DNA of 64,000 nucleotides, taken from positions 186,001 through 250,000 of the forward strand of contig NZ_FOFM01000003.1 in assembly GCF_900110875.1 (NCBI RefSeq), in the 5' to 3' direction. Below the pieces are notes generated by a model that searched no databases, was not told the origin of the DNA, and saw nothing but the letters and a program-made list of their open reading frames with translations. Below, piece by piece: positions 9,478-17,764 of this stretch. The DNA is from Pseudovibrio axinellae. GTDB lineage: Bacteria > Pseudomonadota > Alphaproteobacteria > Rhizobiales > Stappiaceae. Made by a program: the position numbers and the translations under genes. Numbering within the stretch: position 1 is the stretch's first letter; every line of letters begins with the position of its first letter.

Positions 9478-10872
9478 ATGGAGCACCCGGTGCACGGTCC
9501 GTTAATTTCTGCCAGCGAAAAAGTCAATCCAACCCCAGTTGTGGCAATCCTAGCCAGCGAGTTGGAGGTTTACCTTAATACCGCTGGCGCTTTGGCCAAA
9601 GCGTGGGTAAGTGCGCAGGGGTTTGAGGCGTCTTTTGGCGAAACACTGTCTATCCCGAGTGCTTCAGGAGAGATTGAAACTGTCCTTTTCGGCTGTGGGC
9701 ATAAACAGAGCGAAGCGCTGGAAACTGGTGCTGCTTTGAGCAAAAGTCTCCCTGCTGGGGCTTTTGAGCTTTCAACAGGCTTTGACGAAATTGCTGGCAT
9801 TGCCTTGGGCTTTGCATTGGCCTCCTATCGCTTTGATGCTTACAAGGATGTTGCCGCCGCCAAGTCTCAACTTGTGATCGCTGATGAGAGTATTTTGGAG
9901 GAGCTTGCCCCGATAGTGGCAGGCACGCGTCTGGCAAAAGACTTGATTAATACGCCAGCCAATGACATGGGGCCTGAAGAACTGACTGCTGCTGCTACCC
10001 AGCTTTTTGATGAGCATGGTGGAACCTCAAAGGTAATCATTGGCAGTCGTCTGGAAACTGAGTTCCCGCTTGTTCATGCCGTGGGCAATGGCAGTGATAG
10101 AGCACCTCGCCTTGTCGATGCGATTTGGGGAAAGGACACCGACACAAAGATCACTCTCGTCGGAAAAGGCGTGATCTTCGATAGTGGCGGTTTGGATGTT
10201 AAGCCAGCAGCTGGCATGATCCTTATGAAGAAAGACATGGGCGGCGCCGCCAACGTGTTGGGTCTGGCCGCTATGATCATGAAGGCCAAACTGCCTGTTA
10301 GGTTGCGGGTCATCATCCCAGCGGTAGAAAATGCAATCTCTGGGCGTTCGTTCCGGCCCTCCGATATTTTCAAGAGCCGCAAAGGGCTTACGGTTGAGAT
10401 CGGTAATACAGATGCAGAAGGGCGCCTTGTCTTAGCAGATGCACTGGCTCTTGCTGATGAGGAAAGCCCAGAGCTTATTATCGACATGGCAACGCTCACT
10501 GGCGCTGCACGTGTTGCACTGGGACCTGATCTGCCGCCGTACTATACAGATGATGAAGAACTGGCAGAAACAATCGCAGTTCATAGTGAAGCAGTAAATG
10601 ACCCACTGTGGCGCTTGCCGCTTTGGAAGCCATACAAGAAATACATCACCTCAAAGACCGCAGATCTGGCAAATATCAATACAAGTGGTGCAGGCTTTGC
10701 TGGCTCCATCACAGCTGCTCTCTTCTTGCAAAGGTTTGTCGAAAACGCTGGCAGCTGGGCACACTTTGATATCTACGGTTGGACTCCAATCGAGAAAGAT
10801 TTCCGCACACATGGTGGGGAAGCTCAGGCAATTAGGGCCCTATTTGATACGCTGAAAACGCGGTTTGGTTAA
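9478..10872 (+). CDS. Leucyl aminopeptidase family protein (M17)
   Basis: A 464 aa cytosolic metallo-aminopeptidase of family M17. The C-terminal catalytic domain carries G-K-G-V-I-F-D-S-G-G with K-P-A-A-G-M-x-L-M-K-K-D-M-G-G (metal and catalytic Lys) and the family signature N-T-D-A-E-G-R-L-V-L-A-D. The N-terminal domain is shorter and more divergent than in PepA. It removes N-terminal residues from peptides. ATG 9478 is preferred over a TTG at 9463. An NlpC/P60 hydrolase lies two genes downstream, a pairing often seen in alphaproteobacteria, suggesting a role in peptide or murein-peptide turnover (inference). Confidence 0.9.
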   Translation: MEHPVHGPLISASEKVNPTPVVAILASELEVYLNTAGALAKAWVSAQGFEASFGETLSIPSASGEIETVLFGCGHKQSEALETGAALSKSLPAGAFELSTGFDEIAGIALGFALASYRFDAYKDVAAAKSQLVIADESILEELAPIVAGTRLAKDLINTPANDMGPEELTAAATQLFDEHGGTSKVIIGSRLETEFPLVHAVGNGSDRAPRLVDAIWGKDTDTKITLVGKGVIFDSGGLDVKPAAGMILMKKDMGGAANVLGLAAMIMKAKLPVRLRVIIPAVENAISGRSFRPSDIFKSRKGLTVEIGNTDAEGRLVLADALALADEESPELIIDMATLTGAARVALGPDLPPYYTDDEELAETIAVHSEAVNDPLWRLPLWKPYKKYITSKTADLANINTSGAGFAGSITAALFLQRFVENAGSWAHFDIYGWTPIEKDFRTHGGEAQAIRALFDTLKTRFG

Positions 10873-10936
10873 ACCAGCGCCAAGTATACTGTCAAATGTG
10901 CTTAATACCTCGATCTGGTAAGGCTCTCGAAATGAT

Positions 10937-10961
10937 TTGCAGGCTAGGTTTCAGCCTGCAA
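10937..10961. repeat. Perfect inverted repeat upstream of the MarR-type gene
   Basis: TTGCAGGCT at 10937-10945 is the reverse complement of AGCCTGCAA at 10953-10961, with a seven-base loop. It lies between the aminopeptidase stop and the ATG at 10983. No T-run follows, so a simple intrinsic terminator is unlikely. An operator for the regulator, or a processing hairpin, fits the position. Confidence 0.55.
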
Positions 10962-10982
10962 TAAGGATTAGGACGAAGAAAT

Positions 10983-11333
10983 ATGCCCGTAGAGATCCGC
11001 CCGTCGCAGGCGCTTAAGCTATGGCATGATGTAGTGTTGGAATTGGTGCGCGCAGCAGATCAGGATTTGACCGCTCGGCAAATGTCTATTCTTTTAACTG
11101 TATATCTTGAGCCGCCCCCCCATACAGTTCGCGGTTTAGCGCTTAAACTAGGGGTAACTAAGCCTGCAATCACGCGAGCGCTCGATACTCTTGGTGCAAA
11201 TAAATTGTTATCTAGAAAGCGTGATGAAGCCGACCGGCGCAATGTCGTCATCACGCGCACCGTTGCAGGCGCGCTCTACCTGGAACACCTTGGGGATCTG
11301 GTGTCAAATAAAGCGCAGGATCTCTCGCGCTAA
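10983..11333 (+). CDS. Small MarR-family winged-helix regulator
   Basis: A 116 aa protein with a winged helix-turn-helix: the recognition region is L-G-V-T-K-P-A-I-T-R-A-L-D-T-L and the wing carries R-K-R-D-E-A-D-R-R-N-V-V, both typical of MarR. It is shorter than most MarR proteins (about 140 aa) and has little of the C-terminal dimer helix. It sits between the aminopeptidase and the NlpC/P60 gene on the same strand. A perfect inverted repeat lies 22 bases before its start and is a candidate operator. The ligand is unknown. Confidence 0.8.
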   Translation: MPVEIRPSQALKLWHDVVLELVRAADQDLTARQMSILLTVYLEPPPHTVRGLALKLGVTKPAITRALDTLGANKLLSRKRDEADRRNVVITRTVAGALYLEHLGDLVSNKAQDLSR

Positions 11334-11378
11334 CCCTCATTAGCAATGGTGTCGCAATTTTCTTGGAAGGGCTCTGTC

Positions 11379-12269
11379 ATGACCGCTCAACTCGACCGCC
11401 GACTACATCCAGTAAGGCCAGACCTCGCCTCTGTAGACTATCGCGATCAGGTTCAATCTGAAAGGTTTGTAGAGGGAACAGACCTTTGCGTTGTTGCTGA
11501 TAAAGTTGCTTTGAGAGCGTGCCCCGACCTTGCAAAGGGCATTGATACCGAGCTGAATTTTGGTGAGATCTTCCGCGTTTTTGAAACGACGGCTGAAGGA
11601 TGGTCGTGGGGACAGCTCCAGACAGACGGATATGTAGGCTGGTTACCTTCTCAAGCACTGGGTCCATTTGAACAACCCACACACAGGGTAGCTGCGCTGC
11701 GCACCTATAGATATCCAGCAGCAGAGATGAAGAGCCCTGTATGCAGTCAGGTTTCCATTGGAGCGCTGGTCCGTGTAATCGGATATGAAACCACGCGCGG
11801 TTTGGAATATGCAAAGCTCTGCGATGGATCGTTCATCGTCGCTAAACACTTGGTTGAGTGCAATCATAAGATAAGTGATTGGGTCACAATAGCACAATCC
11901 TTCGTAGGCACGCCCTATTTATGGGGCGGCCGGTCGTCATTAGGGCTGGATTGCTCTGCATTGATCCAGCTCTCGCTCCAAGCTGGTGGCCTGAACGCCC
12001 CTCGTGATACCGACATGCAAGAAACGATGCTTGCAGAGACGCTAGACCTTTCAACTGGACTTCCTGATCTAAGGCGAGGGGACTTGATGTTCTGGAAAGG
12101 ACACGTCGGCGTGATGGTTGATCCAACCACCCTGTTGCATGCAAATGGCTATTCAATGACAGTAGCCTATGAGGACCTGCAAGAAGCACTCAAACGCATC
12201 GGAGACAATGAGTTTGGTCAGCTAACCAGTCTTAAGAGACTAAGCAGTACGTCGTTTACTGAAGTTTAA
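11379..12269 (+). CDS. NlpC/P60 family cell-wall endopeptidase with SH3-like domain
   Basis: A 296 aa protein. The N-terminal part holds SH3-like repeats (about 25-150, with E-G-W-S-W-G-Q-L and D-G-Y-V-G-W-L). The C-terminal NlpC/P60 domain starts at G-T-P-Y-L-W-G-G-R-S, with catalytic Cys in G-L-D-C-S-A-L and the His in K-G-H-V-G-V-M-V. Such enzymes cut D-Glu/DAP or related peptide bonds in murein. No signal peptide is visible, which suggests action on cytoplasmic murein peptides. ATG 11379 has a ggaaggg Shine-Dalgarno; an upstream ATG at 11346 does not. Confidence 0.88.
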   Translation: MTAQLDRRLHPVRPDLASVDYRDQVQSERFVEGTDLCVVADKVALRACPDLAKGIDTELNFGEIFRVFETTAEGWSWGQLQTDGYVGWLPSQALGPFEQPTHRVAALRTYRYPAAEMKSPVCSQVSIGALVRVIGYETTRGLEYAKLCDGSFIVAKHLVECNHKISDWVTIAQSFVGTPYLWGGRSSLGLDCSALIQLSLQAGGLNAPRDTDMQETMLAETLDLSTGLPDLRRGDLMFWKGHVGVMVDPTTLLHANGYSMTVAYEDLQEALKRIGDNEFGQLTSLKRLSSTSFTEV

Positions 12270-12387
12270 CCATAACAAGATGTATCGGCACATCGTTCCC
12301 GGTATTGCTCGCAAATTAGGTATTCATTCACTAAAATTATCGCACAAATAGCTGGTAATATTTAACAGTTATTCGGTGGGGTAAGTC

Positions 12388-12897
12388 GTGGTTTGGACGC
12401 TGCAAAAACAGTTCTGGGGTCGTTTGCCGGCGTTTGCGTCTCAGGCGGCATTTATTGCTATGATGGCGGGCATTTGCGCAGTGGTAAGTGCTCCAGCGCG
12501 CGCAGATGTCGAGGTCATAACAGATCAGGCTAAGGTTTTCCGCTTGGATGAACCAGCAGAAACCATAATCCTTGGCAACCCAAGCATTGCTGATGTGACC
12601 GTACATGACCGCCTAACCATCGTAATCACGGGCAAGTCCTACGGAAGGACGAACCTGGTTATTTTTAACGATGCCTCAGAGCTTGTCGTTGAAGAGACGA
12701 TTACCGTCACGGCCGATATGGCTGACTATGTTGCTGTACAGCGAAACAACAGCCGTTTTTCATACTCTTGTAACCCGGATTGTCACGAAGCGCTGCGTTT
12801 AGGTGATGATGTGGGTAAGCTGGATGAAATTGCGTCTTCCATAAGTCTACGAAATGAACTGGCCGAAAACGGTATCGTAGCAAGCAAAGATGATTGA
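12388..12897 (+). CDS. Orphan pilus/secretin N-terminal domain protein
   Basis: A 169 aa exported protein (GTG start with ggtgggg before it; signal peptide to A-R-A39). The mature part matches only the N-terminal pilus domain of CpaC: F-R-L-D-E-P-A-E-T-I-I-L-G-N-P-S-I-A-D-V-T, then a G-K-S-Y-G-R-T-N-L turn. It has no secretin core. A C-terminal Cys pair (C-N-P-D-C) follows. It starts a second pilus-related group with two TadE-like genes, so it probably acts with the Tad secretin or the pseudopilins. The exact role is unknown. Confidence 0.82.
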   Translation: MVWTLQKQFWGRLPAFASQAAFIAMMAGICAVVSAPARADVEVITDQAKVFRLDEPAETIILGNPSIADVTVHDRLTIVITGKSYGRTNLVIFNDASELVVEETITVTADMADYVAVQRNNSRFSYSCNPDCHEALRLGDDVGKLDEIASSISLRNELAENGIVASKDD

Positions 12898-12911
12898 AGT
12901 GGTGGAGATCG

Positions 12912-13496
12912 ATGTATCGTTTGAAGGCTGCTGACAAACCGTCGAAACCAAAGCGTTCGTGGCGGTGCCTAACGAACGCCCGTCGCTTGTCCAAAGATGC
13001 CCGCGGCGTGACCGCTATTGAGTTCGCCTTTATTGCACCCGTCTTGTTTTTAGTGGTTTTTGCCATCTTGGAACTTGGTTTATCGTTCCTCGTTGAAGTC
13101 ATATTAGACAATGCGGTCTCTGAGGCGGCAAGAAAGATCAGGACAGGGCAGGTTTTCAATGCTGAAGCAGCAGGGGAATACGATCAATCTGACTTTCGGG
13201 CAGATGTTCTTGATCTTGGCGGCGGCCTCCTGAAATCCGTCGAAGATGGCGTCTACATCAGTGTGACATCGGTCCCTGACTTTGGCAGAATTCCAGACCC
13301 CGAACCTCTTATTGAAGACGGTGAAGTCATTATGGATGAGCCATGGAGTCCTGGCGTTAGGAATGAAGTGGTCATGGTCCGTGTCATTGTTGAGTGGCCG
13401 TTGATTACATCCAAGATGGTTGAAGTGTTCGGGCAAACCTCAAATGGAAGCCGGATTCTTGTTGCGACTGAAATCTTTAGAAACGAGCCATTTTAA
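12912..13496 (+). CDS. TadE-family pseudopilin
   Basis: A 194 aa protein with the class hallmark near residue 30: G-V-T-A-I-E-F-A-F-I-A-P followed by a long hydrophobic helix. The Glu five residues into the mature end and the preceding Gly fit processing by CpaA-type prepilin peptidase. The rest would be periplasmic. ATG 12912 has ggtggaga just before it; a TTG at 12894 overlapping the previous stop is less likely. It is one of two minor pseudopilins encoded back to back here. Confidence 0.85.
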   Translation: MYRLKAADKPSKPKRSWRCLTNARRLSKDARGVTAIEFAFIAPVLFLVVFAILELGLSFLVEVILDNAVSEAARKIRTGQVFNAEAAGEYDQSDFRADVLDLGGGLLKSVEDGVYISVTSVPDFGRIPDPEPLIEDGEVIMDEPWSPGVRNEVVMVRVIVEWPLITSKMVEVFGQTSNGSRILVATEIFRNEPF

Positions 13497-13517
13497 GAGA
13501 CCAAGAGCGAACTGTTG

Positions 13518-14126
13518 ATGAAACTGCATCCCAAACATACAAAAAGAGTTGGCTGCTTCCTTAGGAATGCCGCAGGTGCAGCTGCTATTGAGTTTGCTTT
13601 TGTTTTGCCAGTGCTGTTGTTTCTATTTATTGGAATGGTCGAGATGACTAGCGCACTTTCTCATGATCGTCGTGTAAGTAAAACGGCATTTTCCATCGCA
13701 GACCTTGTCGCCCGTTCGGATAATGTAACGGGTGAGATGGCTGATATTGAAGCAGCGATTGCACATTTGATGACGCCATATGAAGATGCTCAGGTTGAAG
13801 TCAGCGTTGGAATGGTAGTGATCAGGAGTAATGTGCCAGAAGTTGTATGGAGCTGGGGAAACGAAACTGATGAACCCTGGGCGCAGGGAACTGAACCAGA
13901 AGGCGTCGCCTTCGCAAATACCATGCGAATCAATGATCAATACTATGTCGTTTCCACTGTAAATTTTGATTACACCTTCATGCTCGGGCAGCTTATGTCA
14001 AATTTCAGTGAGTTGCTTACAGACAATGCAGGCGATTTCACTTCAATTTCGTTGAGTGACAGTTTTATTCTCCTGCCACGCAGAGTGTCCTGCGTCGAGT
14101 TTGGCAATACTTGCGCGACCTACTAA
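13518..14126 (+). CDS. TadE/TadG-like pseudopilin
   Basis: A 202 aa protein with A-A-A-I-E-F-A-F-V-L-P and a hydrophobic helix near residues 20-45, the TadE/F/G processing and membrane motif. The remainder (about 155 aa) is predicted periplasmic and ends with a Cys pair (R-V-S-C and N-T-C). It follows the previous TadE-like gene by 21 bases, so the two are likely co-transcribed. Members of this family are minor structural or assembly parts of Flp pili. Confidence 0.83.
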   Translation: MKLHPKHTKRVGCFLRNAAGAAAIEFAFVLPVLLFLFIGMVEMTSALSHDRRVSKTAFSIADLVARSDNVTGEMADIEAAIAHLMTPYEDAQVEVSVGMVVIRSNVPEVVWSWGNETDEPWAQGTEPEGVAFANTMRINDQYYVVSTVNFDYTFMLGQLMSNFSELLTDNAGDFTSISLSDSFILLPRRVSCVEFGNTCATY

Positions 14127-14404
14127 TACTACGGACATCTACGTAATTTGTGACGCTGTAACCTAAAGTTTGATGTGTCATAACTTCGCAGATCGCTAAA
14201 ATCTGCAGTTTTTTAGTCTTTACCGATAGATTTGTTAGCTCAAATGTTGAATAAGCGCCCCAAGATTTGCGAAGAATTTAACACATATACCGTTAAACAG
14301 TCACAGAGCTGCGATAGTATGGCTGAGACCTCCCCTCACTAGCCCTGTCGCGAATATCTTGAGCTTGGGTGACATACGGTATTTGGCAAAAGAAGAGGCT
14401 CTCA

Positions 14405-15826
14405 ATGGCTACTAATCGGACTTATGACCAAATTCAGGTCGGAGATACCGTCACGCGCGCCCGCATTTGTACTGCAAACGACCTTTACGTATTTGCGCAC
14501 GCATCTGGCAACATCAATCCACTGCACCTGCCAAATGCGCAGTGGGAAGGCGTTGAAAAAAAAGACGGTCCATCAGCTCCATTTATGTGGGGAGCGTCCC
14601 TTATTTCTGCTGTGGTTGGCAACTATCTTCCAGGTCCTGGCTGTGTTTACCGCGACCAGACACTTTCCTTCCATAACAAAGTGAAGGTAGATCAGGTTCT
14701 CGACGTAACAGTTACTGTTCTTGAGAAGCTACCAAACAACATCATCCGTCTTTCAACCACTGTTAAAGTGGATGACGGCACATTGGTTGCAGAAGGTGAA
14801 GCCCGCGTCGAAGCGCCGAGCCAATCCATCTCCTACGATGCTGAAGAACTTCCAAGCTTGCTGATGAAGCGTCACCAGCACTTTGATCGCCTGGTTGCAA
14901 GGGCCTCACAGTTACCTGCTATTCCAACCTCCGTTGTTTGCCCGGATGATTCAAACTCACTCGGTGGTGCCGTCATGGCAGCGCAGGCGGGTCTGATTAT
15001 TCCGATCCTGTGTGGTCCAGTAAAACGCATCCAAGCGGCTGCAGAGAAAATCGGCGTAGACATCTCCTCCTACGAGCTGATTGATACACCTGATGAAGAC
15101 ACCGCAGCTGAAAAAGCTGTTGCACTGGTTCACGAAGGTCGTGTGCGTTCTGTGATGAAGGGCCACCTTCACACTGATGACTTGCTGCGTCACGTTGTTA
15201 AGCGTGAAGGCGGTTTGCGCACCAAGCGTCGCCTTTCCCACGCATTCGTTATGGACGTTCCAGGCCGCGAAACACCGCTGATTGTCTCTGATGCTGCGAT
15301 CAACATCGCGCCAGACCTCACAGCGAAAGTCGACATCACTCAAAACGCAATTGATGTTGCACGTTCCATTGGTATTGAGCCGCCAAAGGTTGGTATTCTG
15401 TCTGCTCTGGAAACCGTGAACCCTGCTATTCCATCCACGATTGATGCAGCAGTGCTTTCTAAAATGGCAGAGCGCGGCCAAATTAAGGGCGGTATCGTTG
15501 ACGGGCCACTGGCAATGGACAACGCAATCGATCTTGAAGCTGCACGGACCAAGGGCATCGATTCTGTTGTTGCAGGCCGTGCAGAAGTGCTGATCGTTCC
15601 TAACCTTGAAGCTGGTAACATGGTTGTGAAAGAACTCACGTTCCTTGCCCATGCAGAAACAGCTGGTTTGGTGACAGGCGCACGCGTTCCAATTATCCTC
15701 ACCAGCCGTGCCGACAATGATCGCGCTCGTCTTGTTTCTTGTGCCCTTGCATCCATGTACGATTACTACCTGCGCAATGGCGCTGCGTATGCAGGGAACG
15801 AGGAACTGGCGGCAGCTGCAGAATAA
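14405..15826 (+). CDS. Bifunctional MaoC enoyl-CoA hydratase-like / phosphate acyltransferase
   Basis: A 473 aa fusion. Residues 1-150 form a MaoC hot-dog domain (F-A-H-A-S-G-N-I-N-P-L-H hydratase motif). From about 165 to the end it is a PTA/PTB phosphate acyltransferase domain. The protein would convert an acyl-CoA and phosphate to an acyl phosphate and CoA. Acetate kinase follows 24 bases later, completing a Pta-AckA route that makes ATP and acetate, or activates acetate in reverse. ATG 14405 has an agaagagg Shine-Dalgarno. The fused form is known in alphaproteobacteria; whether the MaoC part is catalytic cannot be told from sequence. Confidence 0.88.
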   Translation: MATNRTYDQIQVGDTVTRARICTANDLYVFAHASGNINPLHLPNAQWEGVEKKDGPSAPFMWGASLISAVVGNYLPGPGCVYRDQTLSFHNKVKVDQVLDVTVTVLEKLPNNIIRLSTTVKVDDGTLVAEGEARVEAPSQSISYDAEELPSLLMKRHQHFDRLVARASQLPAIPTSVVCPDDSNSLGGAVMAAQAGLIIPILCGPVKRIQAAAEKIGVDISSYELIDTPDEDTAAEKAVALVHEGRVRSVMKGHLHTDDLLRHVVKREGGLRTKRRLSHAFVMDVPGRETPLIVSDAAINIAPDLTAKVDITQNAIDVARSIGIEPPKVGILSALETVNPAIPSTIDAAVLSKMAERGQIKGGIVDGPLAMDNAIDLEAARTKGIDSVVAGRAEVLIVPNLEAGNMVVKELTFLAHAETAGLVTGARVPIILTSRADNDRARLVSCALASMYDYYLRNGAAYAGNEELAAAAE

Positions 15827-15850
15827 TTTCGAGATAACAGAGAAATAAAA

Positions 15851-17032
15851 ATGAAAATCGAAACAATTCTTGTTCTCAACGCTGGGTCTTCCTCCATCAA
15901 GTTCCAGCTGTTCAAAGGCGAAGAAAGCGTCCTTTCCGGCCAAATTGACGGTCTGGGCGCGTCTGCCTGGATTAAAGGAAAGTCCGCCGAAGGCGATGTG
16001 GTCATGGACCGCGCCCTGACAGCTGATGAAGCGAAAAACCACGATTCTGCTTTGCAGGTTATTTTGGAGCTTCTCAAGAAGTTTGACCCTGAACTGGAAG
16101 TGGACGCAATTGGCCACCGTGTGGTTCATGGTTCCTCCAAATACTCAGCTCCAGTACTGGTGACTGAGGACGTTGCAACAGAGTTAGAGAGCTTTAACTC
16201 ACTGGCACCGTTACATAACCCGCATAACCTTGCAGGTATTTTGGGCGCAAAGGCAGCGTTTCCTGGCAAGCCGAATGTTGCGTGTTTTGATACCGCGTTC
16301 CACCGCACCCAGGAGTTTAAAAACGAAGCCTACGCGTTGCCGACAAAGTACTACGATGAGGGTATTCGTCGCTACGGCATGCACGGCCAGTCTTTCCACT
16401 ACATCTCCGAGGAAATGCACAACGTTGCGCCGGAAGTTGCCGATGGCAAGATCATTGTTGCCCATCTGGGCAATGGTGCTTCCATGTGTGCGATCGAACA
16501 CGGCAAATGCGTCACAACCACCATGGGCTTTACGCCGCTTGATGGTTTGGCAATGGGCACACGCTCTGGTTTGATCGATCCAGGTGTCATCTTCTACTTG
16601 ATGGAAGAAAAGGGAATGTCCAGCAAGGAAGTTGCTCATTTGCTGAACAAAGAATCTGGAATGAAAGGCCTCTCTGGCATCTCGCAGGATATGCGCGATC
16701 TTGAAGAGTCTGACAGCCCTGATGCTGCCCGTGCGCTGGACTACTACGACAACCGTGTAAAGCGTGAGCTTGGTGCCCTTGCAGCTGTTATGGGCGGCGT
16801 TGACGCGATCGTCTTCACAGGTGGTATCGGCGAAAACTCCTCCAAAACACGTGCTGGTATCTGTAAAGGCCTTGAATTCCTCGGCGTAGAAATTGATGCA
16901 GATGCAAACAAGGCCCGCGCCAAGGAAGCAATCACAATTTCAAAGCAATCCTCCAAGGTTAAGGTGATGGCAATCCCAACCAATGAAGAAGCGATGATTG
17001 CACGTCAGACCCGCGTGATCTGCGAAGCCTGA
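15851..17032 (+). CDS. ackA: Acetate kinase
   Basis: A 393 aa enzyme of the acetate/propionate kinase family. It opens with L-V-L-N-A-G-S-S-S-I-K-F, has the second signature V-V-H-G-S-S-K-Y-S-A-P and the ATP-binding G-N-G-A-S and F-T-G-G-I-G-E-N motifs. It transfers phosphate between acetyl phosphate and ADP in the cytoplasm. It follows the MaoC-Pta gene and is closed by a strong intrinsic terminator, so the two form a short operon. Confidence 0.96.
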   Translation: MKIETILVLNAGSSSIKFQLFKGEESVLSGQIDGLGASAWIKGKSAEGDVVMDRALTADEAKNHDSALQVILELLKKFDPELEVDAIGHRVVHGSSKYSAPVLVTEDVATELESFNSLAPLHNPHNLAGILGAKAAFPGKPNVACFDTAFHRTQEFKNEAYALPTKYYDEGIRRYGMHGQSFHYISEEMHNVAPEVADGKIIVAHLGNGASMCAIEHGKCVTTTMGFTPLDGLAMGTRSGLIDPGVIFYLMEEKGMSSKEVAHLLNKESGMKGLSGISQDMRDLEESDSPDAARALDYYDNRVKRELGALAAVMGGVDAIVFTGGIGENSSKTRAGICKGLEFLGVEIDADANKARAKEAITISKQSSKVKVMAIPTNEEAMIARQTRVICEA

Positions 17033-17057
17033 TAACCGCTTGACAACTTAAAAAACC

Positions 17058-17092
17058 AAGCCGCGCCCTTAACCCAAAGGCGCGGCTTTCTT
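17058..17092 (+). terminator. Intrinsic terminator after ackA
   Basis: AAGCCGCGCC (17058-17067) pairs with GGCGCGGCTT (17079-17088) around an 11-base loop, and a T-rich end follows. It starts 25 bases after the ackA stop. Confidence 0.85.
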
Positions 17093-17284
17093 GTAAAAGC
17101 TTACATGCCTCGCAGTACTAGTTAGATGAACCATCGCCCATAGTGCTATCTTGCCTCTTCAGGTTGTGTTAATTGAATGTTGGGAGGGCAGGTCAATGTC
17201 CAACTAAGCAGCATTTTGTTGATTGAACACTTTTAAATATATGGATAAAAATTACTATCTCATTTTGAGAGGCGAGGAATATTT

Positions 17285-17656
17285 ATGAAATTGAAGCTTA
17301 TCTCGACTGTTTTAATATTGGTAGCTATCACAGGTTGCACGAGTCCTAAGGGAGAATTGATAACACCGTCTGCCAACGGCTATGATAAAATAGTTTTCCA
17401 AAAAACCGCCCGCTTTAAGATAGTACCTGCTGTAGAGTATACTATTGTTGCTGGAAGTGAATTCATTCAAGATCGAGTTATGAAAGGTGTACCAGTTTAT
17501 TGCGGGCAGGTGACGCACAGCAGAACTATTGTAGCTTCCGATTGTTTTATTTATGAAGGTCGCGACATGATAACAGTTAATCCGATGCGACTTTATCACG
17601 GTACGCGAAAACTCCCGCAAGGTACGATTAAGCACGTGAAGGCCAAGCTGTCGTAA
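17285..17656 (+). CDS. Small lipoprotein of unknown function
   Basis: A 123 aa protein with a lipoprotein signal: hydrophobic residues 5-15 and lipobox I-T-G-C (Cys18). The mature 105 residues contain two Cys (C-G-Q and D-C-F, probably a disulfide) and many beta-prone stretches. A gaggcgagg Shine-Dalgarno lies before the ATG, which supports a real gene. I do not recognise the family. It stands alone between the ackA terminator and a convergent methyltransferase, in AT-rich surroundings. Confidence 0.65.
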   Translation: MKLKLISTVLILVAITGCTSPKGELITPSANGYDKIVFQKTARFKIVPAVEYTIVAGSEFIQDRVMKGVPVYCGQVTHSRTIVASDCFIYEGRDMITVNPMRLYHGTRKLPQGTIKHVKAKLS

Positions 17657-17764
17657 GCCAAGGGCTGTGGCCTTGCGAGAAGTGTGGGTGGGTTTGGATT
17701 GAAGCAAGTCTCGACGCTGCAAACGGGCATGCTTCTTATTGACCCTACGCTGCCATTTGGAAGC

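Noticed and set aside
14957-16129. Long open frame (390 codons) on the - strand
   Set aside because: It lies antisense to the MaoC-Pta and ackA genes, which have clear motifs. Its translation is rich in Cys, His, Asn and Phe and has no family style.
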